Shown piece after piece: positions 54,416 through 64,000 of a DNA stretch of 64,000 nt. Location: positions 729,178 through 793,177 of the forward strand of contig NZ_KE383909.1 in assembly GCF_000422725.1 (NCBI RefSeq), in the 5' to 3' direction. The position numbers and the translations under genes were made by a program. Source of the DNA: Flavobacterium subsaxonicum WB 4.1-42 = DSM 21790. GTDB lineage: Bacteria; Bacteroidota; Bacteroidia; Flavobacteriales; Flavobacteriaceae. The notes beneath the pieces are model-generated. The model saw nothing but the letters and a program-made list of their open reading frames with translations, was not told the origin of the DNA and searched no databases. The stretch's first letter is position 1, and each line of letters begins with the position of its first letter.

Positions 54416-55660
54416 GTGAGCCAAATCAACAAGCTTAAAATTCTAAACGACCCTATTTATGGGTTTATATCTATAACTAATCCGCTGGTGTACGACCTTA
54501 TCCAGCATCCTTACTTCCAGAGGCTTAGGCGTATTTCTCAAATGGGTATGTCGTACCTTGTTTACCCTGGTGCGCACCATACGCGTTTTCATCATGCCTT
54601 AGGTTGTATGCACATAATGCAAAAAACCATAGGTGTGCTTCGCTTTAAAGGCACCGATATTAGTGATGAAGAAGAAAATGCCCTGTGCATTGCCATATTA
54701 TTGCACGATATTGGTCACGGACCCTTTTCGCACGCTATGGAGCATAGTATTGTAGAAAATGTTAACCACGAAGCTATTTCCATTTTGTTTATGGATAGCC
54801 TTAACGCTGCTTTTGATGGAAAGTTAACCCTTGCCATACAGATATTTAAAGGCGATTATCATCGTAAATTTATGCTGCAGCTTATATCGAGCCAGCTCGA
54901 TATGGACCGTATGGACTACCTTAAGCGCGACAGCTTTTATAGCGGCGTGGCCGAGGGCAATATTAACTCCGAACGTTTAATACAAATGTTTAATGTTCAG
55001 GATGATATGCTGGTTATAGAGGAAAAGGGAATCTATTCGGTTGAAAAATTCCTTGTGGCCCGCAGGCTAATGTACTGGCAGGCTTACCTGCATAAAACAA
55101 GTGTAGCGGCAGAGCTGGTGCTTACCAAAATACTTAAGCGCGCTAAAGAGCTTACGCATCATGGTAAAGTGCTTCCGGCAAGCGACCCGTTGCAGTTTTT
55201 CCTTCAAAATAAAATATCGCTGGAAGATTTTAATGCCGACGTGCTTACAAAATTTTCGTACCTTGATGATTTTGATATTATTAGTGCTATTAAAGCATGG
55301 CAGTTTAACGACGATTTTGTGTTGAGCGAACTTAGCAAAATGATAATTAACCGCGATTTGCCAAAAATCAGGCTTCAGAGTGAAAAAGTGGCAAAAGAAG
55401 AGGTGCTGCAATTGCGTGGCGAAGTGATGGAAAAATATGACTTAACCGAAAAAGAAGCCGAATATTTTGTGTTTAAGGGTAAAATTAAAAACCAGGCCTA
55501 TACAAAAACAGGCGAACCTATACATATATTAAAGAAAGACCGCACGGTAGAGGATGTTATTGAAGCCTCTGACCAGTTGAATTTAAAGGCATTATCTAAA
55601 CCGGTAACTAAGTATTACCTCTGTTTTCCAAAAGTGCTTTTGGAAAAAGCCGCTTTTTAA
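54416..55660 (+). CDS. HD-domain phosphohydrolase (dNTPase-like)
   Basis: I choose GTG 54416 (VSQINKLKILNDPIYG). The 414-residue protein has the HD-domain metal residues HHTRFHHALGCMH, ILLHDIGHGPFSHAMEHS and a later DQLDMDRMDYLKRD-like segment (SSQLDMDRMDYLKRD). It resembles SAMHD1/dGTPase-like proteins of Bacteroidota, which hydrolyse nucleotides. It reads toward lpxD, 23 bases on. Confidence 0.88.
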   Translation: MSQINKLKILNDPIYGFISITNPLVYDLIQHPYFQRLRRISQMGMSYLVYPGAHHTRFHHALGCMHIMQKTIGVLRFKGTDISDEEENALCIAILLHDIGHGPFSHAMEHSIVENVNHEAISILFMDSLNAAFDGKLTLAIQIFKGDYHRKFMLQLISSQLDMDRMDYLKRDSFYSGVAEGNINSERLIQMFNVQDDMLVIEEKGIYSVEKFLVARRLMYWQAYLHKTSVAAELVLTKILKRAKELTHHGKVLPASDPLQFFLQNKISLEDFNADVLTKFSYLDDFDIISAIKAWQFNDDFVLSELSKMIINRDLPKIRLQSEKVAKEEVLQLRGEVMEKYDLTEKEAEYFVFKGKIKNQAYTKTGEPIHILKKDRTVEDVIEASDQLNLKALSKPVTKYYLCFPKVLLEKAAF

Positions 55661-55683
55661 TTTAATTTTATATTTTTGTCGCG

Positions 55684-56718
55684 ATGAAATTTACAGCAGA
55701 ACAAATAGCGGGCATACTTGAAGGCGACATTGTGGGCAACCCACAGGCCGAAGTGCATAAGCTATCTAAAATAGAGGAGGGTGAGGCTGGTTCTATAACC
55801 TTTTTGGCTAATCCAAAGTACCTTCCTTACATATATACCACACAGGCATCTATTACAATTGTTAACCGTACTTTTGAGCCGGAAAACGAAATTTTAACTA
55901 CCCTTATTAAGGTAGATGATGCTTATAAGGCATTTTCTAAGTTATTGGAGTATTACAACGAGGTTAAATTAATGAAATCGGGTATTGAGCAGCCATCGGT
56001 ATTATCTGATAATGTTACCTACGGCGATAACCTTTATCTGGGCAGCTTTTGCTATGTTGGCAAGAATGTAAAAATTGGTAACAACGTAAAAATATATCCA
56101 AATACTTTTGTGGGCGATAACGTTTCTATTGGCAATAATACTATTTTATTTGCCGGTGTACGCGTCTATTCTGAAACAGAGATAGGCAATGGCTGTACTA
56201 TACATTCTGGTTCTATTATCGGGTCTGATGGTTTTGGTTTTGTACCTAACGAAGAGGGTATCTACAGCAAAATACCTCAAATTGGCAACGTTGTTATCGA
56301 AGATAATGTAGATATAGGCTCGTGTACTACGATAGACAGGGCTACAATGGGCTCTACAATAATTAAAAAAGGCGTAAAGCTGGATAACCAGATACAAATT
56401 GCTCATAATGTTGTTATTGGCGAAAATACCGTTATAGCATCGCAAACCGGTGTGGCGGGTTCTACTAAAATAGGCAGTAATTGTATTATTGGTGGTCAGG
56501 TTGGCATTGTTGGCCATATAACAATAGGCAACAACGTACGCATACAGGCGCAGGCCGGTGTCGCAAAAAGTATCCCTGACGGAGAGATGATACAAGGCTC
56601 GCCATCAATGGGGTATTCTGATTTTAGCAAATCGTATGTACATTTTAGGAATCTTCCTAAAATTGTAGCTGATATAGAAGATCTTAAAAAATCAAATCTT
56701 AATAAAGAAGTAAATTAA
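55684..56718 (+). CDS. lpxD: UDP-3-O-acylglucosamine N-acyltransferase LpxD
   Basis: The 344-residue protein has the LpxD N-terminal domain (KLSKIEEGEAGSITFLANPK) and a long hexapeptide left-handed beta-helix with the catalytic His in IQIAHNVVIGENTVIASQTG. It adds the N-linked 3-hydroxyacyl chain in lipid A synthesis. It is followed by lpxC-fabZ and lpxA in the same run. Confidence 0.95.
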   Translation: MKFTAEQIAGILEGDIVGNPQAEVHKLSKIEEGEAGSITFLANPKYLPYIYTTQASITIVNRTFEPENEILTTLIKVDDAYKAFSKLLEYYNEVKLMKSGIEQPSVLSDNVTYGDNLYLGSFCYVGKNVKIGNNVKIYPNTFVGDNVSIGNNTILFAGVRVYSETEIGNGCTIHSGSIIGSDGFGFVPNEEGIYSKIPQIGNVVIEDNVDIGSCTTIDRATMGSTIIKKGVKLDNQIQIAHNVVIGENTVIASQTGVAGSTKIGSNCIIGGQVGIVGHITIGNNVRIQAQAGVAKSIPDGEMIQGSPSMGYSDFSKSYVHFRNLPKIVADIEDLKKSNLNKEVN

Positions 56719-56729
56719 AATAACATATA

Positions 56730-58115
56730 ATGGTTAAACAAACCACAATCAAGAGTGAAATTTCATTAAAGGGCGTGGGCCTGCATACAGGTAAAGAGGT
56801 AACAATGACTTTTAAACCTGCGCCTGTTAACAACGGATATACTTTTGTAAGGGTAGATTTAGAGGGCCAGCCTGTTGTAGAAGCTGATGCCAATTATGTA
56901 GTAAATACACAAAGAGGTACCAACCTGGAGAAAAAGGGTGTTAAAATACAAACATCAGAACATGTGCTTGCTGCATTTGTTGGATGCGATGTAGATAACG
57001 TAATTATAGAGCTTGATGCTCCTGAGCCTCCAATTATGGATGGGTCTTCTAAATTTTTTGTAGAAGCCATAGAAACTGTTGGTGTAGAAGAGCAGGATGC
57101 CGAACGCAAGGTTTACATAGTTAAAGAAGTTATTTCTTATACTGATGAAGCTACCGGTAGCGAAATTATTTTAATGCCGGCAGATGACTACCAGGTTACT
57201 ACCATGGTAGATTTTGGCACTAAAGTATTAGGCACCCAAAATGCTACACTTAAAAATATTAAAGATTTTAAATCTGAAATTGCCGATTCAAGAACCTTTA
57301 GCTTTTTACACGAGCTTGAAGCGTTATTGCAAAACGGACTTATAAAAGGGGGCGACCTTAACAATGCAATTGTGTATGTTGATAAGGAAATATCGCCTGA
57401 AACCATGGAAAGCCTTAAGGTTGCCTTTGGTAAAGAAAGCATAACCGTTAAGCCAAACGGTATTTTAGATAACCTTACACTGCATTATCCTAACGAGGCG
57501 GCACGCCACAAATTGCTTGACGTTATTGGCGATCTTGCTCTTATTGGTACACGCATTAGGGGTAAAGTTATTGCCAACAAACCTGGTCATTTTGTAAACA
57601 CCCAGTTTGCTAAAAAAATATCTAAGATAATCAAGGCAGAACAGCGCAACCAAGTGCCGGTTTACGACCTACACAAGGAGCCGTTAATGGATATCCACAA
57701 AATAATGAGCATGTTGCCGCACAGGCCGCCATTTTTGTTGGTAGACAAAATACTTGAAATGAGCGAAAATCACGTGGTAGGGCTTAAAAACGTTACCATG
57801 AACGAGAGCTTTTTTATAGGCCACTTTCCGGGTGCGCCGGTTATGCCGGGCGTACTAATTGTAGAGGCTATGGCCCAGACGGGCGGTATACTTATACTTA
57901 GCACGGTACCGGATCCGGAAAATTACCTTACGTATTTTATGAAAATAGATAACGTTAAGTTTAAACATAAAGTGCTACCGGGCGATACCCTTGTATTTAA
58001 CTGTAACCTTATATCGCCTATACGCAGGGGCATTTGCCACATGCATGCGGGCGCTTATGCCAATGGCAAACTTGTTGCCGAAGCCGAACTAATGGCACAA
58101 ATAGCCAAAAAATAG
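56730..58115 (+). CDS. lpxC/fabZ: Bifunctional LpxC deacetylase/FabZ dehydratase
   Basis: Residues 1-~305 are LpxC ([49 protein letters not shown] with zinc ligands). Residues ~315-461 are FabZ ([36 protein letters not shown] with catalytic His and Glu). This natural fusion is characteristic of Bacteroidota. It couples lipid A deacetylation with fatty-acid dehydration. Confidence 0.96.
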   Translation: MVKQTTIKSEISLKGVGLHTGKEVTMTFKPAPVNNGYTFVRVDLEGQPVVEADANYVVNTQRGTNLEKKGVKIQTSEHVLAAFVGCDVDNVIIELDAPEPPIMDGSSKFFVEAIETVGVEEQDAERKVYIVKEVISYTDEATGSEIILMPADDYQVTTMVDFGTKVLGTQNATLKNIKDFKSEIADSRTFSFLHELEALLQNGLIKGGDLNNAIVYVDKEISPETMESLKVAFGKESITVKPNGILDNLTLHYPNEAARHKLLDVIGDLALIGTRIRGKVIANKPGHFVNTQFAKKISKIIKAEQRNQVPVYDLHKEPLMDIHKIMSMLPHRPPFLLVDKILEMSENHVVGLKNVTMNESFFIGHFPGAPVMPGVLIVEAMAQTGGILILSTVPDPENYLTYFMKIDNVKFKHKVLPGDTLVFNCNLISPIRRGICHMHAGAYANGKLVAEAELMAQIAKK

Positions 58116-58128
58116 TAATAAGAAACTT

Positions 58129-58911
58129 ATGAATCAACCCTTAGCATATGTTCACCCGGGCGCCAAGATAGCCAAAAACGTGGTTATTGAGCCTTTTACC
58201 ACAATTCATAATAATGTGGAAATTGGCGAAGGAACCTGGATTGGCTCTAACGTTACCATAATGGAAGGTGCCAGAATAGGCAAGAACTGTAATATTTTTC
58301 CGGGTGCAGTAATATCTGCAGTACCGCAGGATCTTAAATTTGGAGGTGAAGATTCACTTGCAATAATAGGTGATAACTCTACTGTGCGCGAATGTGTTAC
58401 TATTAATAGAGGTACCGTAGCATCGGGCGTTACAAGGATAGGTAAAAACTGTCTTATTATGGCTGCTGCCCACGTTGCCCACGATTGTATTGTTGGCGAT
58501 AATGCAATTATTGTAAATGGCGTTTTATTGGGTGGCCACGTTACTATAGGCAACTACGCTATTATTGGCGGTCTTTCGGCAGTGCACCAATTTATTAGCG
58601 TGGGAGACCACGCTATGATATCTGGCGGATCGCTGTTAAGAAAAGATGTTCCTCCATTTACTAAAGCGGCTAAAGAGCCTTTATCGTATGTGGGCATTAA
58701 CTCTGTAGGCCTTAGAAGAAGGGGCTTTACAACTGAGAAGATCAGGGAGATACAGGATATTTACAGGATATTATACCAAAAAAATTACAATACTACACAA
58801 GCGCTTAGCATTATAGAGGCTGAAATGGAAGCTACTCCGGAGCGTGATGAAATCATACTTTTCATCAGGAATTCATCAAGAGGTGTAATGAAAGGCTACA
58901 CAGGCTTTTAG
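58129..58911 (+). CDS. lpxA: UDP-N-acetylglucosamine O-acyltransferase LpxA
   Basis: The 260-residue hexapeptide-repeat protein has the LpxA signature around the catalytic His (MAAAHVAHDCIVGDNAIIVN) and the C-terminal helical domain (NSVGLRRRGFTTEKIREIQD). It carries out the first step of lipid A synthesis. It is 13 bases after lpxC-fabZ. Confidence 0.96.
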   Translation: MNQPLAYVHPGAKIAKNVVIEPFTTIHNNVEIGEGTWIGSNVTIMEGARIGKNCNIFPGAVISAVPQDLKFGGEDSLAIIGDNSTVRECVTINRGTVASGVTRIGKNCLIMAAAHVAHDCIVGDNAIIVNGVLLGGHVTIGNYAIIGGLSAVHQFISVGDHAMISGGSLLRKDVPPFTKAAKEPLSYVGINSVGLRRRGFTTEKIREIQDIYRILYQKNYNTTQALSIIEAEMEATPERDEIILFIRNSSRGVMKGYTGF

Positions 58912-58955
58912 TAAATTAGAATCAAACAAATTATAAAATAACAAACAATATAATA

Positions 58956-59522
58956 ATGGCAAGTACATCAGATATCAGGAACGGGTTATGTATTAAATTT
59001 AACCACGACATATATAAAATAATCGAATTTCTTCATGTTAAACCGGGTAAAGGCCCAGCTTTCGTAAGAACTAAACTTAAAAGCCTTACCAATGGTAAAG
59101 TGCTTGATAATACTTTCTCTGCAGGTCATAAAATTGACGATGTAAGGGTAGAGACGCACAAATTCCAGTTTTTATATCCTGAAGGCGACCAGTACCACTT
59201 TATGCATACCGAAACTTACGAGCAAATATCATTACACAGGGATATCCTTGATGCTCCTGATTTGCTTAAAGAAGGCGAAACGGTTATGGTTATTATCAAT
59301 GCTGAGACTGATGCGCCGCTATCTGTAGATATGCCATCATCTGTAGTTCTTGAAGTTACTTATGCAGAGCCGGGTGTTAAAGGTAATACTGCAACAAATG
59401 CTACTAAACCTGCTAAGTTAGAGACAGGTGCTTCTATAAACGTACCGTTGTTTATTAACGAAGGCGATAAAATTAAAATAGACACAGCTACAGGTTCTTA
59501 CCTGGAGCGTGTTAAACAATAA
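58956..59522 (+). CDS. efp: Elongation factor P
   Basis: The 188-residue protein has three beta-barrel domains. The loop HVKPGKGPAFVRTKLKS carries the conserved Lys at the tip. EF-P relieves ribosome stalling at polyproline. A strong terminator follows. Confidence 0.96.
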   Translation: MASTSDIRNGLCIKFNHDIYKIIEFLHVKPGKGPAFVRTKLKSLTNGKVLDNTFSAGHKIDDVRVETHKFQFLYPEGDQYHFMHTETYEQISLHRDILDAPDLLKEGETVMVIINAETDAPLSVDMPSSVVLEVTYAEPGVKGNTATNATKPAKLETGASINVPLFINEGDKIKIDTATGSYLERVKQ

Positions 59523-59525
59523 TTT

Positions 59526-59551
59526 AAAGTCGGCGAAAGCCGACTTTGTTA
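59526..59551 (+). terminator. efp terminator
   Basis: AAAGTCGGC-GAAA-GCCGACTTT is a perfect 9-bp hairpin beginning 4 bases after the efp stop, with a T-rich tail. Confidence 0.85.
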
Positions 59552-59640
59552 TTTTACGGCAGTCAGTCGGGTATAATAAATATTTCGGTTGCATCTGTTT
59601 TCAAAAAAATTATAGTAAGTTAGCTTATACTTTATAAAGC

Positions 59641-60570
59641 ATGAAATTCCCTAATGTTTATCCTTTAAAGGAAATTGCAGCCATTATTGGCAGCGAATAT
59701 GTTGGCGATGATAATTACCCTGTACATGGCATGAACGAAATTCATGTGGTAGAACCGGGCGATATTGTTTTTGTAGATCATCCTAAATATTATGATAAAG
59801 CTCTGCAATCTTCTGCCACAATTATCTTAATAAATAAACAGGTAGATTGCCCTGAGGGTAAGGCACTGCTGATATCAGACGACCCTTTCAGGGACTTTAA
59901 TGTGCTTACACGCCATTTCAGGCCGTTTATATCTTCTAACGTATCTATTGCGCCAAGCGCACAAATAGGCGAGGGTACTGTTATACAGCCCAATACTTTT
60001 GTAGGCAACAACGTAACCATTGGCACCAATTGCCTTATACACTCTAATGTAGCTATTTACGATAATACCATTATTGGCAATAACGTAATTATACATGCCG
60101 GTACCGTTTTAGGTGGCGATGCTTTTTATTATAAAAAACGCCCAGAAGGTTTTGATCAATTAATATCTGGCGGCCGAGTTGTTATTAAAGACAATGTTGG
60201 TATTGGTGCCGCCTGTACTATAGATAAAGGCGTTACCGGAGATACCACAATAGGCGAGGGCACTAAAATAGACAACCAGGTACATATTGGGCATGATACC
60301 ATTATCGGCAAAAAATGCCTTATCGCATCGCAAACCGGTATTGCCGGCTGCGTTATAATCGAAGACGAAGTTACTATTTGGGGTCAGGTAGGTGTAACAA
60401 GTGCCATTACTATTGGTACTAAAGCAGTTATACAGGCTCAGACAGGTGTTTCTAAGTCGTTAGAAGGTGGTAAAGTGTATTTTGGCAGCCCTGCCGAAGA
60501 AGCCCGCGAGAAACTGAAGCAAATGGCGAATGTTAAGCGCATACCTGAGATATTAGAAAAATTAAAGTAA
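59641..60570 (+). CDS. Second LpxD-like hexapeptide acyltransferase
   Basis: The 309-residue protein has an LpxD-type N-terminal domain ([20 protein letters not shown]) and a hexapeptide helix with the His in [20 protein letters not shown]. It is shorter than LpxD at 55684 and diverges in the C-terminus. It may act on a different acceptor or acyl chain; the second role is not known. Confidence 0.85.
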   Translation: MKFPNVYPLKEIAAIIGSEYVGDDNYPVHGMNEIHVVEPGDIVFVDHPKYYDKALQSSATIILINKQVDCPEGKALLISDDPFRDFNVLTRHFRPFISSNVSIAPSAQIGEGTVIQPNTFVGNNVTIGTNCLIHSNVAIYDNTIIGNNVIIHAGTVLGGDAFYYKKRPEGFDQLISGGRVVIKDNVGIGAACTIDKGVTGDTTIGEGTKIDNQVHIGHDTIIGKKCLIASQTGIAGCVIIEDEVTIWGQVGVTSAITIGTKAVIQAQTGVSKSLEGGKVYFGSPAEEAREKLKQMANVKRIPEILEKLK

Positions 60571-60576
60571 TACTAT

Positions 60577-60939
60577 ATGGCTGCAAAAGAACTTGTTCAG
60601 GAATATTATAGGTCTGATGCTTTGCGTAACCCGCAGGTAATGGAACGTTTTATACACAACGATTTTAATTTGCAGTGGTACAGCTCTAAAGGTTATTTTG
60701 AAGCCGACAGGAGCGATATACTGGCACTTGCCGGCGAATTAAACAAGTCGTATGCAAGCTCGCACATAGAAATTAGCCATATAATTGCCGAGGGTAATCA
60801 GGTTTCTGTTCGCTATACCCACCATGTTACCACTATAGAAAACCCTACCGAAGATATGATACTTGCCCATTTTATGGTGGTATGGGAAATTAAAGATGAT
60901 AAGCTATACAGGGGCTATTTAATGAGCCAGCTTGATTAA
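60577..60939 (+). CDS. NTF2-like (SnoaL-type) protein
   Basis: The 120-residue protein has the cone-shaped NTF2 pattern: N-terminal helix AAKELVQEYYRSDALRNPQV, later beta-strands (QVSVRYTHHVTTIE, MVVWEIKDDKLYRGYLMSQL). It is 6 bases after the lpxD-like gene and probably cotranscribed with it. The function is unknown. Confidence 0.8.
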   Translation: MAAKELVQEYYRSDALRNPQVMERFIHNDFNLQWYSSKGYFEADRSDILALAGELNKSYASSHIEISHIIAEGNQVSVRYTHHVTTIENPTEDMILAHFMVVWEIKDDKLYRGYLMSQLD

Positions 60940-61065
60940 ACGCATTAAGCTGATTAAGCAGAAAATTCTGCAAATTTGATATACAAATAATAAAAAAACC
61001 TTTATAGGTATTAGTTAAAAACCTATTTTTGTACCGCTAATACGAAAATTAATAAAATATATATC

Positions 61066-61938
61066 ATGAGTGTTTTAGTTAATAAAGATTCCAAAATAAT
61101 TGTACAGGGGTTTACAGGTAGTGAAGGTACTTTTCACGCAACCCAAATGATCGAATATGGTACTAATGTAGTTGGTGGTGTTACACCGGGTAAAGGTGGT
61201 ACAACCCATTTAGACCGCCCCGTTTTTAATACTGTAAGAGATGCAGTAGAAATTGCAGGTGCAGATACTACAATCATTTTCGTTCCGCCGGCGTTTGCTG
61301 CTGATGCAATTATGGAAGCTGCCGAAGCAGGCATCAAAGTAATTATTACAATTACAGAAGGTATTCCTGTGGCAGACATGATTAAAGCTTTTGATTACAT
61401 TCAAGATAAAGATTGCCGCCTTATAGGCCCTAACTGCCCTGGTGTTATTACTCCCGGAGAGGCTAAAGTTGGTATTATGCCGGGCTTTGTATTTAAAAAA
61501 GGTACTGTTGGTATTGTATCTAAATCTGGTACGCTTACTTATGAAGCTGCCGACCAGGTTGTTAAACAAGGTTTAGGTATTACAACGGCTATTGGTATTG
61601 GTGGCGACCCAATTATTGGTACTACCACTAAAGAGGCTGTTGAATTGCTTATGAATGATCCTGAAACCGAAATCATTATAATGATTGGTGAAATTGGTGG
61701 CCAGCTTGAAGCTGACGCTGCTAAATGGGTTAAAGCTGATGGTAACAGGAAACCGGTTGTTGGCTTTATTGCCGGCGAAACTGCTCCTAAAGGCCGTACA
61801 ATGGGTCATGCTGGTGCAATTGTTGGTGGCGCGGATGATACTGCCGAAGCTAAAAAACGCATTATGAGAGAGAACGGTATTCACGTGGTAGATTCTCCTG
61901 CAGAAATTGGATTGAAAGTTAAAGAAATTTTAGGTTAA
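61066..61938 (+). CDS. sucD: Succinate-CoA ligase, alpha subunit
   Basis: The 290-residue protein has the CoA-binding domain ([20 protein letters not shown]) and the phospho-His motif [13 protein letters not shown]. It converts succinyl-CoA to succinate with nucleotide formation in the TCA cycle. sucC is not nearby, as is common in this group. Confidence 0.96.
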   Translation: MSVLVNKDSKIIVQGFTGSEGTFHATQMIEYGTNVVGGVTPGKGGTTHLDRPVFNTVRDAVEIAGADTTIIFVPPAFAADAIMEAAEAGIKVIITITEGIPVADMIKAFDYIQDKDCRLIGPNCPGVITPGEAKVGIMPGFVFKKGTVGIVSKSGTLTYEAADQVVKQGLGITTAIGIGGDPIIGTTTKEAVELLMNDPETEIIIMIGEIGGQLEADAAKWVKADGNRKPVVGFIAGETAPKGRTMGHAGAIVGGADDTAEAKKRIMRENGIHVVDSPAEIGLKVKEILG

Positions 61939-61959
61939 TCCTTTAATTGCTATATAGTT

Positions 61960-61985
61960 AAATGCCCCTTTATGGGGCATTTTTA
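61960..61985. terminator. Bidirectional terminator of sucD and the S41 gene
   Basis: AAATGCCCC (61960-61968) and GGGGCATTT (61974-61982) pair perfectly, with T's on one side and A's on the other. It touches the S41 stop codon. Confidence 0.8.
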
Positions 61986-63182
61986 TTTTATTAGCTCTAA
62001 TGCTTTTGTAAATGTTTCGGTGCTATTTTTAGTAAAGTATTGTGGTAAATAATCTTCACGCGGAGTACCATTTACATGGTACATTTTCTCAATGGGTATT
62101 TGGTAGCCTATCTTAATATTTTTCATGCTAAAAGTGTGTATAGCACCAATTAATCCTGCCATTTTTGTGCCTGTAATTTTTGCGCGTTTCATGGCATCAA
62201 ATCCAATAGCCATGCCTTCGCCCATGCTGCCTGTCCAGTGGCCTACCATAATCACTACTTTATTTTTGTAGGTTGTTTTTCTGGGTGTTACATATTCTAC
62301 CCACGATCGTACAGTGCCAAATTCTTTTTCGTTAATTACATGTTTTTGGTACGGTAGTTCTTTATCTGTAAACCTGCCCATAATACCTCGTGCTACCGTT
62401 GTATTGCCACCACCCGGAGTTTCGGTTAGGTCTAAAATAATCCCCTTTGTTTGCATTAAGATATCGAAAGCTTTATCAAACGCTGTTATTAAATTATTGT
62501 CTCCTAAAGTATTATTGATCTTTATGTACCCAATATTGCCATCTAAAATTTTGTATTCTAATAAATCAGTCGTAGCACTTACTTCAAAATCATCAGGATA
62601 AATTGTTTTTAGGGCTCCATTTTCTTTAATGGTAAATTCCCTCTTTTTATCATAAGTGCCGGCCAACAACATATTTAAAGCGTACTCGTACATTACAGGT
62701 GTATAGGAAATGGCAGATTTTGGAAGGAACTTCTGTAATTGTATATCAATAGGCTTACCGTTGAAAAGTACAATTTCCATACCCGGCTTCAGGCCACTCT
62801 TTTCGGCTTTTGAAGCAATGCGGACGTCAGTTATATAATACAAATCTCCTTTTTTCTCAGCAAATACATCAGCCCCGCTTGGAATGATCCTGTTGGAGGT
62901 GGTATAGTTTGTGTTTAAAGAAATATGCCCGTTATGAAATTCATTTACCACTTGTTCTAAAAGGCAGGTAAACTGGTAGTTGTTTTTAATGGTATCGATA
63001 GCTGGCAGGTAGATTTCCTTGGCCTTATTCCAGTCGATACCGCTGCCTTCAAAATAGGCGTAATTAGCATTATAATCTTCCCAAAATTCTAAAAAATCTT
63101 CTTTGTAAATATTTTGTGCACGTACATTGCTGCTGCAAAGTAGAGCTATACATGCAATAGCGCTTAGGCGTAAGAAATTCAT
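61983..63182 (-). CDS. Secreted S41-family (CTP-like) peptidase
   Basis: The 399-residue protein has a signal peptide (MNFLRLSAIACIALLCSSNV), a PDZ-like region (AEKSGLKPGMEIVLFNGKPI) and an S41 protease domain (IILDLTETPGGGNTTVAR, then VVIMVGHWTGSMGEGMAIGF with the Ser). Such proteases process or degrade periplasmic proteins. Confidence 0.88.
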   Translation of the reverse strand: MNFLRLSAIACIALLCSSNVRAQNIYKEDFLEFWEDYNANYAYFEGSGIDWNKAKEIYLPAIDTIKNNYQFTCLLEQVVNEFHNGHISLNTNYTTSNRIIPSGADVFAEKKGDLYYITDVRIASKAEKSGLKPGMEIVLFNGKPIDIQLQKFLPKSAISYTPVMYEYALNMLLAGTYDKKREFTIKENGALKTIYPDDFEVSATTDLLEYKILDGNIGYIKINNTLGDNNLITAFDKAFDILMQTKGIILDLTETPGGGNTTVARGIMGRFTDKELPYQKHVINEKEFGTVRSWVEYVTPRKTTYKNKVVIMVGHWTGSMGEGMAIGFDAMKRAKITGTKMAGLIGAIHTFSMKNIKIGYQIPIEKMYHVNGTPREDYLPQYFTKNSTETFTKALELIK

Positions 63183-63223
63183 TTTCTTTTCTTACAAATA
63201 TATAAAAATCTCTATACCGATAG

Positions 63224-64000
63224 TTACGACAGTTTATCCAGCAATGCTTTTAGGTCTACAGCATCGTTAAAAAAGTTAGCCCACAGGTCGCCTTTTTCTT
63301 TAACACGCTCTGGCAGGGTTTTAATGTTATAGTTTTTAAGGTCGAAATTTTTATCGTTCAGTTCATCCCATTCTAAAGGGGTGCTTGCTGTAGCGCCTTC
63401 GCGCGGGCGAAGCGAGTAGGCGCAGGCCATAGTCTTGCCTTTACCATTTTGCAGAAAGTCCAGATATACTTTGCCAATACGCTTTTTGGGCATGCGTTCC
63501 AGGCTTGTTATTTTAGGCAGCGCACTGTTAACGGCCTGACTTATAATATGAGAAAAATCCCGACTTTGGTCATACGTATATTTTGGGAGGATGGGGATAA
63601 ATACGTGCAGGCCTTTTCCACCCGATGTTTTAAGGTAACCATTAATACCCAGGCTGTCTAAAATTTCTTTTACTTTTTTTGCGGTTGTAACCAGGTCTTT
63701 GATAGAAGCCTGGTTGGGGTCGAGGTCAAAAATAATATAGTCGGGGTTATCCAGGGTGCCAATGCGGCTGCTCCAAGGGTTAATTTCTATACAGCCACGA
63801 TTGGCCATATAAATAAGTGTTTCTTTATCGTTACAGATAAGGTACTCAATATCTTCTTTAGTCGAATCAGAGTGTATTTTTTCTGTCTGGGCCCAGTCCG
63901 GTGCAGAGCCAGCCACATTTTTTTGAAAGAAGCCATCTTTGTCAATACCATTTGGCGTTCTTCGCATCGATTGTGGCCTGTCTTTTATGTATGGCATAAT
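63224..64000 (-). CDS. ligD: DNA ligase D, polymerase domain (5' end beyond window)
   Basis: The 258 visible residues match the C-terminal PolDom of LigD: KDRPQSMRRTPNGIDKDGFF, then YMANRGCIEINPWSSR, DYIIFDLDPN with the catalytic DxD, and YLKTSGGKGLHVFIPILPK. The frame is open at the window edge, so the ATG at 63997 is internal. LigD acts with Ku in non-homologous end joining. Confidence 0.92.
   Translation of the reverse strand: MMPYIKDRPQSMRRTPNGIDKDGFFQKNVAGSAPDWAQTEKIHSDSTKEDIEYLICNDKETLIYMANRGCIEINPWSSRIGTLDNPDYIIFDLDPNQASIKDLVTTAKKVKEILDSLGINGYLKTSGGKGLHVFIPILPKYTYDQSRDFSHIISQAVNSALPKITSLERMPKKRIGKVYLDFLQNGKGKTMACAYSLRPREGATASTPLEWDELNDKNFDLKNYNIKTLPERVKEKGDLWANFFNDAVDLKALLDKLS

Overview
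The window looks like a Flavobacterium-type chromosome (Bacteroidota, Flavobacteriaceae). The evidence is secreted proteins with type IX secretion (T9SS) C-terminal sorting domains, the T9SS regulator PorX, a fused lpxC-fabZ gene, TAnnTTTG-type promoter boxes, SusC/TonB-like outer-membrane barrels, and AT-rich DNA with almost no Shine-Dalgarno sequences. No sequence search was possible, so all family names come from reading motifs.

Layout. (1) 1-2.47 kb is core: a partial MscS-family channel and a tRNA-Ser(TGA). (2) 2.5-48 kb is a mosaic accessory region lying between the 3' ends of two tRNA genes that face each other, tRNA-Ser (+) at 2381 and tRNA-Val (-) at 47966-48040. A recombinase sits beside each tRNA: a truncated tyrosine integrase at the Ser end and a large serine recombinase at the Val end. 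(3) 48-64 kb is core again: DUF4258 protein, TauE/SafE permease, DinB, alanine dehydrogenase, tsaE, porX, HD phosphohydrolase, lpxD-lpxC/fabZ-lpxA-efp, a second lpxD-like gene, sucD, an S41 protease and a partial ligD.

The accessory region has four parts. 2.9-13.1 kb holds an integrase/outer-membrane-protein deletion junction; a TetR regulator with probable operator copies upstream of itself and between a divergent metalloprotease and CPBP protease; two T9SS-sorted proteins; an XRE regulator; and a serine hydrolase. 13.3-15.4 kb holds higBA and a complete tyrosine integrase. 15.6-30.6 kb is an array of small gene modules separated by five copies of a conserved ~45-bp repeat, three of them within a larger ~117-bp unit containing a hairpin; most of it lies between two 113-bp inverted repeats that resemble IS21 ends. 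The modules are Crp/Fnr-AhpD-peroxiredoxin-SMP30-SDR, a LytS/LytTR pair with an outer-membrane barrel, and AraC with a TetX-like flavoprotein. IS982 and ISAs1 remnants decorate the array. 30.6-45.9 kb is a very AT-rich defence island: a compact four-gene operon built around EAD1-like death-domain-style adaptors, a trypsin-like protease and a NUC1 nuclease; a type I restriction-modification operon (hsdR-hsdM-hsdS) with SIR2 and PLD genes coupled to it; a YhcG-type PD-(D/E)XK nuclease; and broken conjugation genes.

The most promising candidate for a new system is the four-gene EAD operon at 30631-34086. Second is the repeat-separated module array beside the intact tyrosine integrase.
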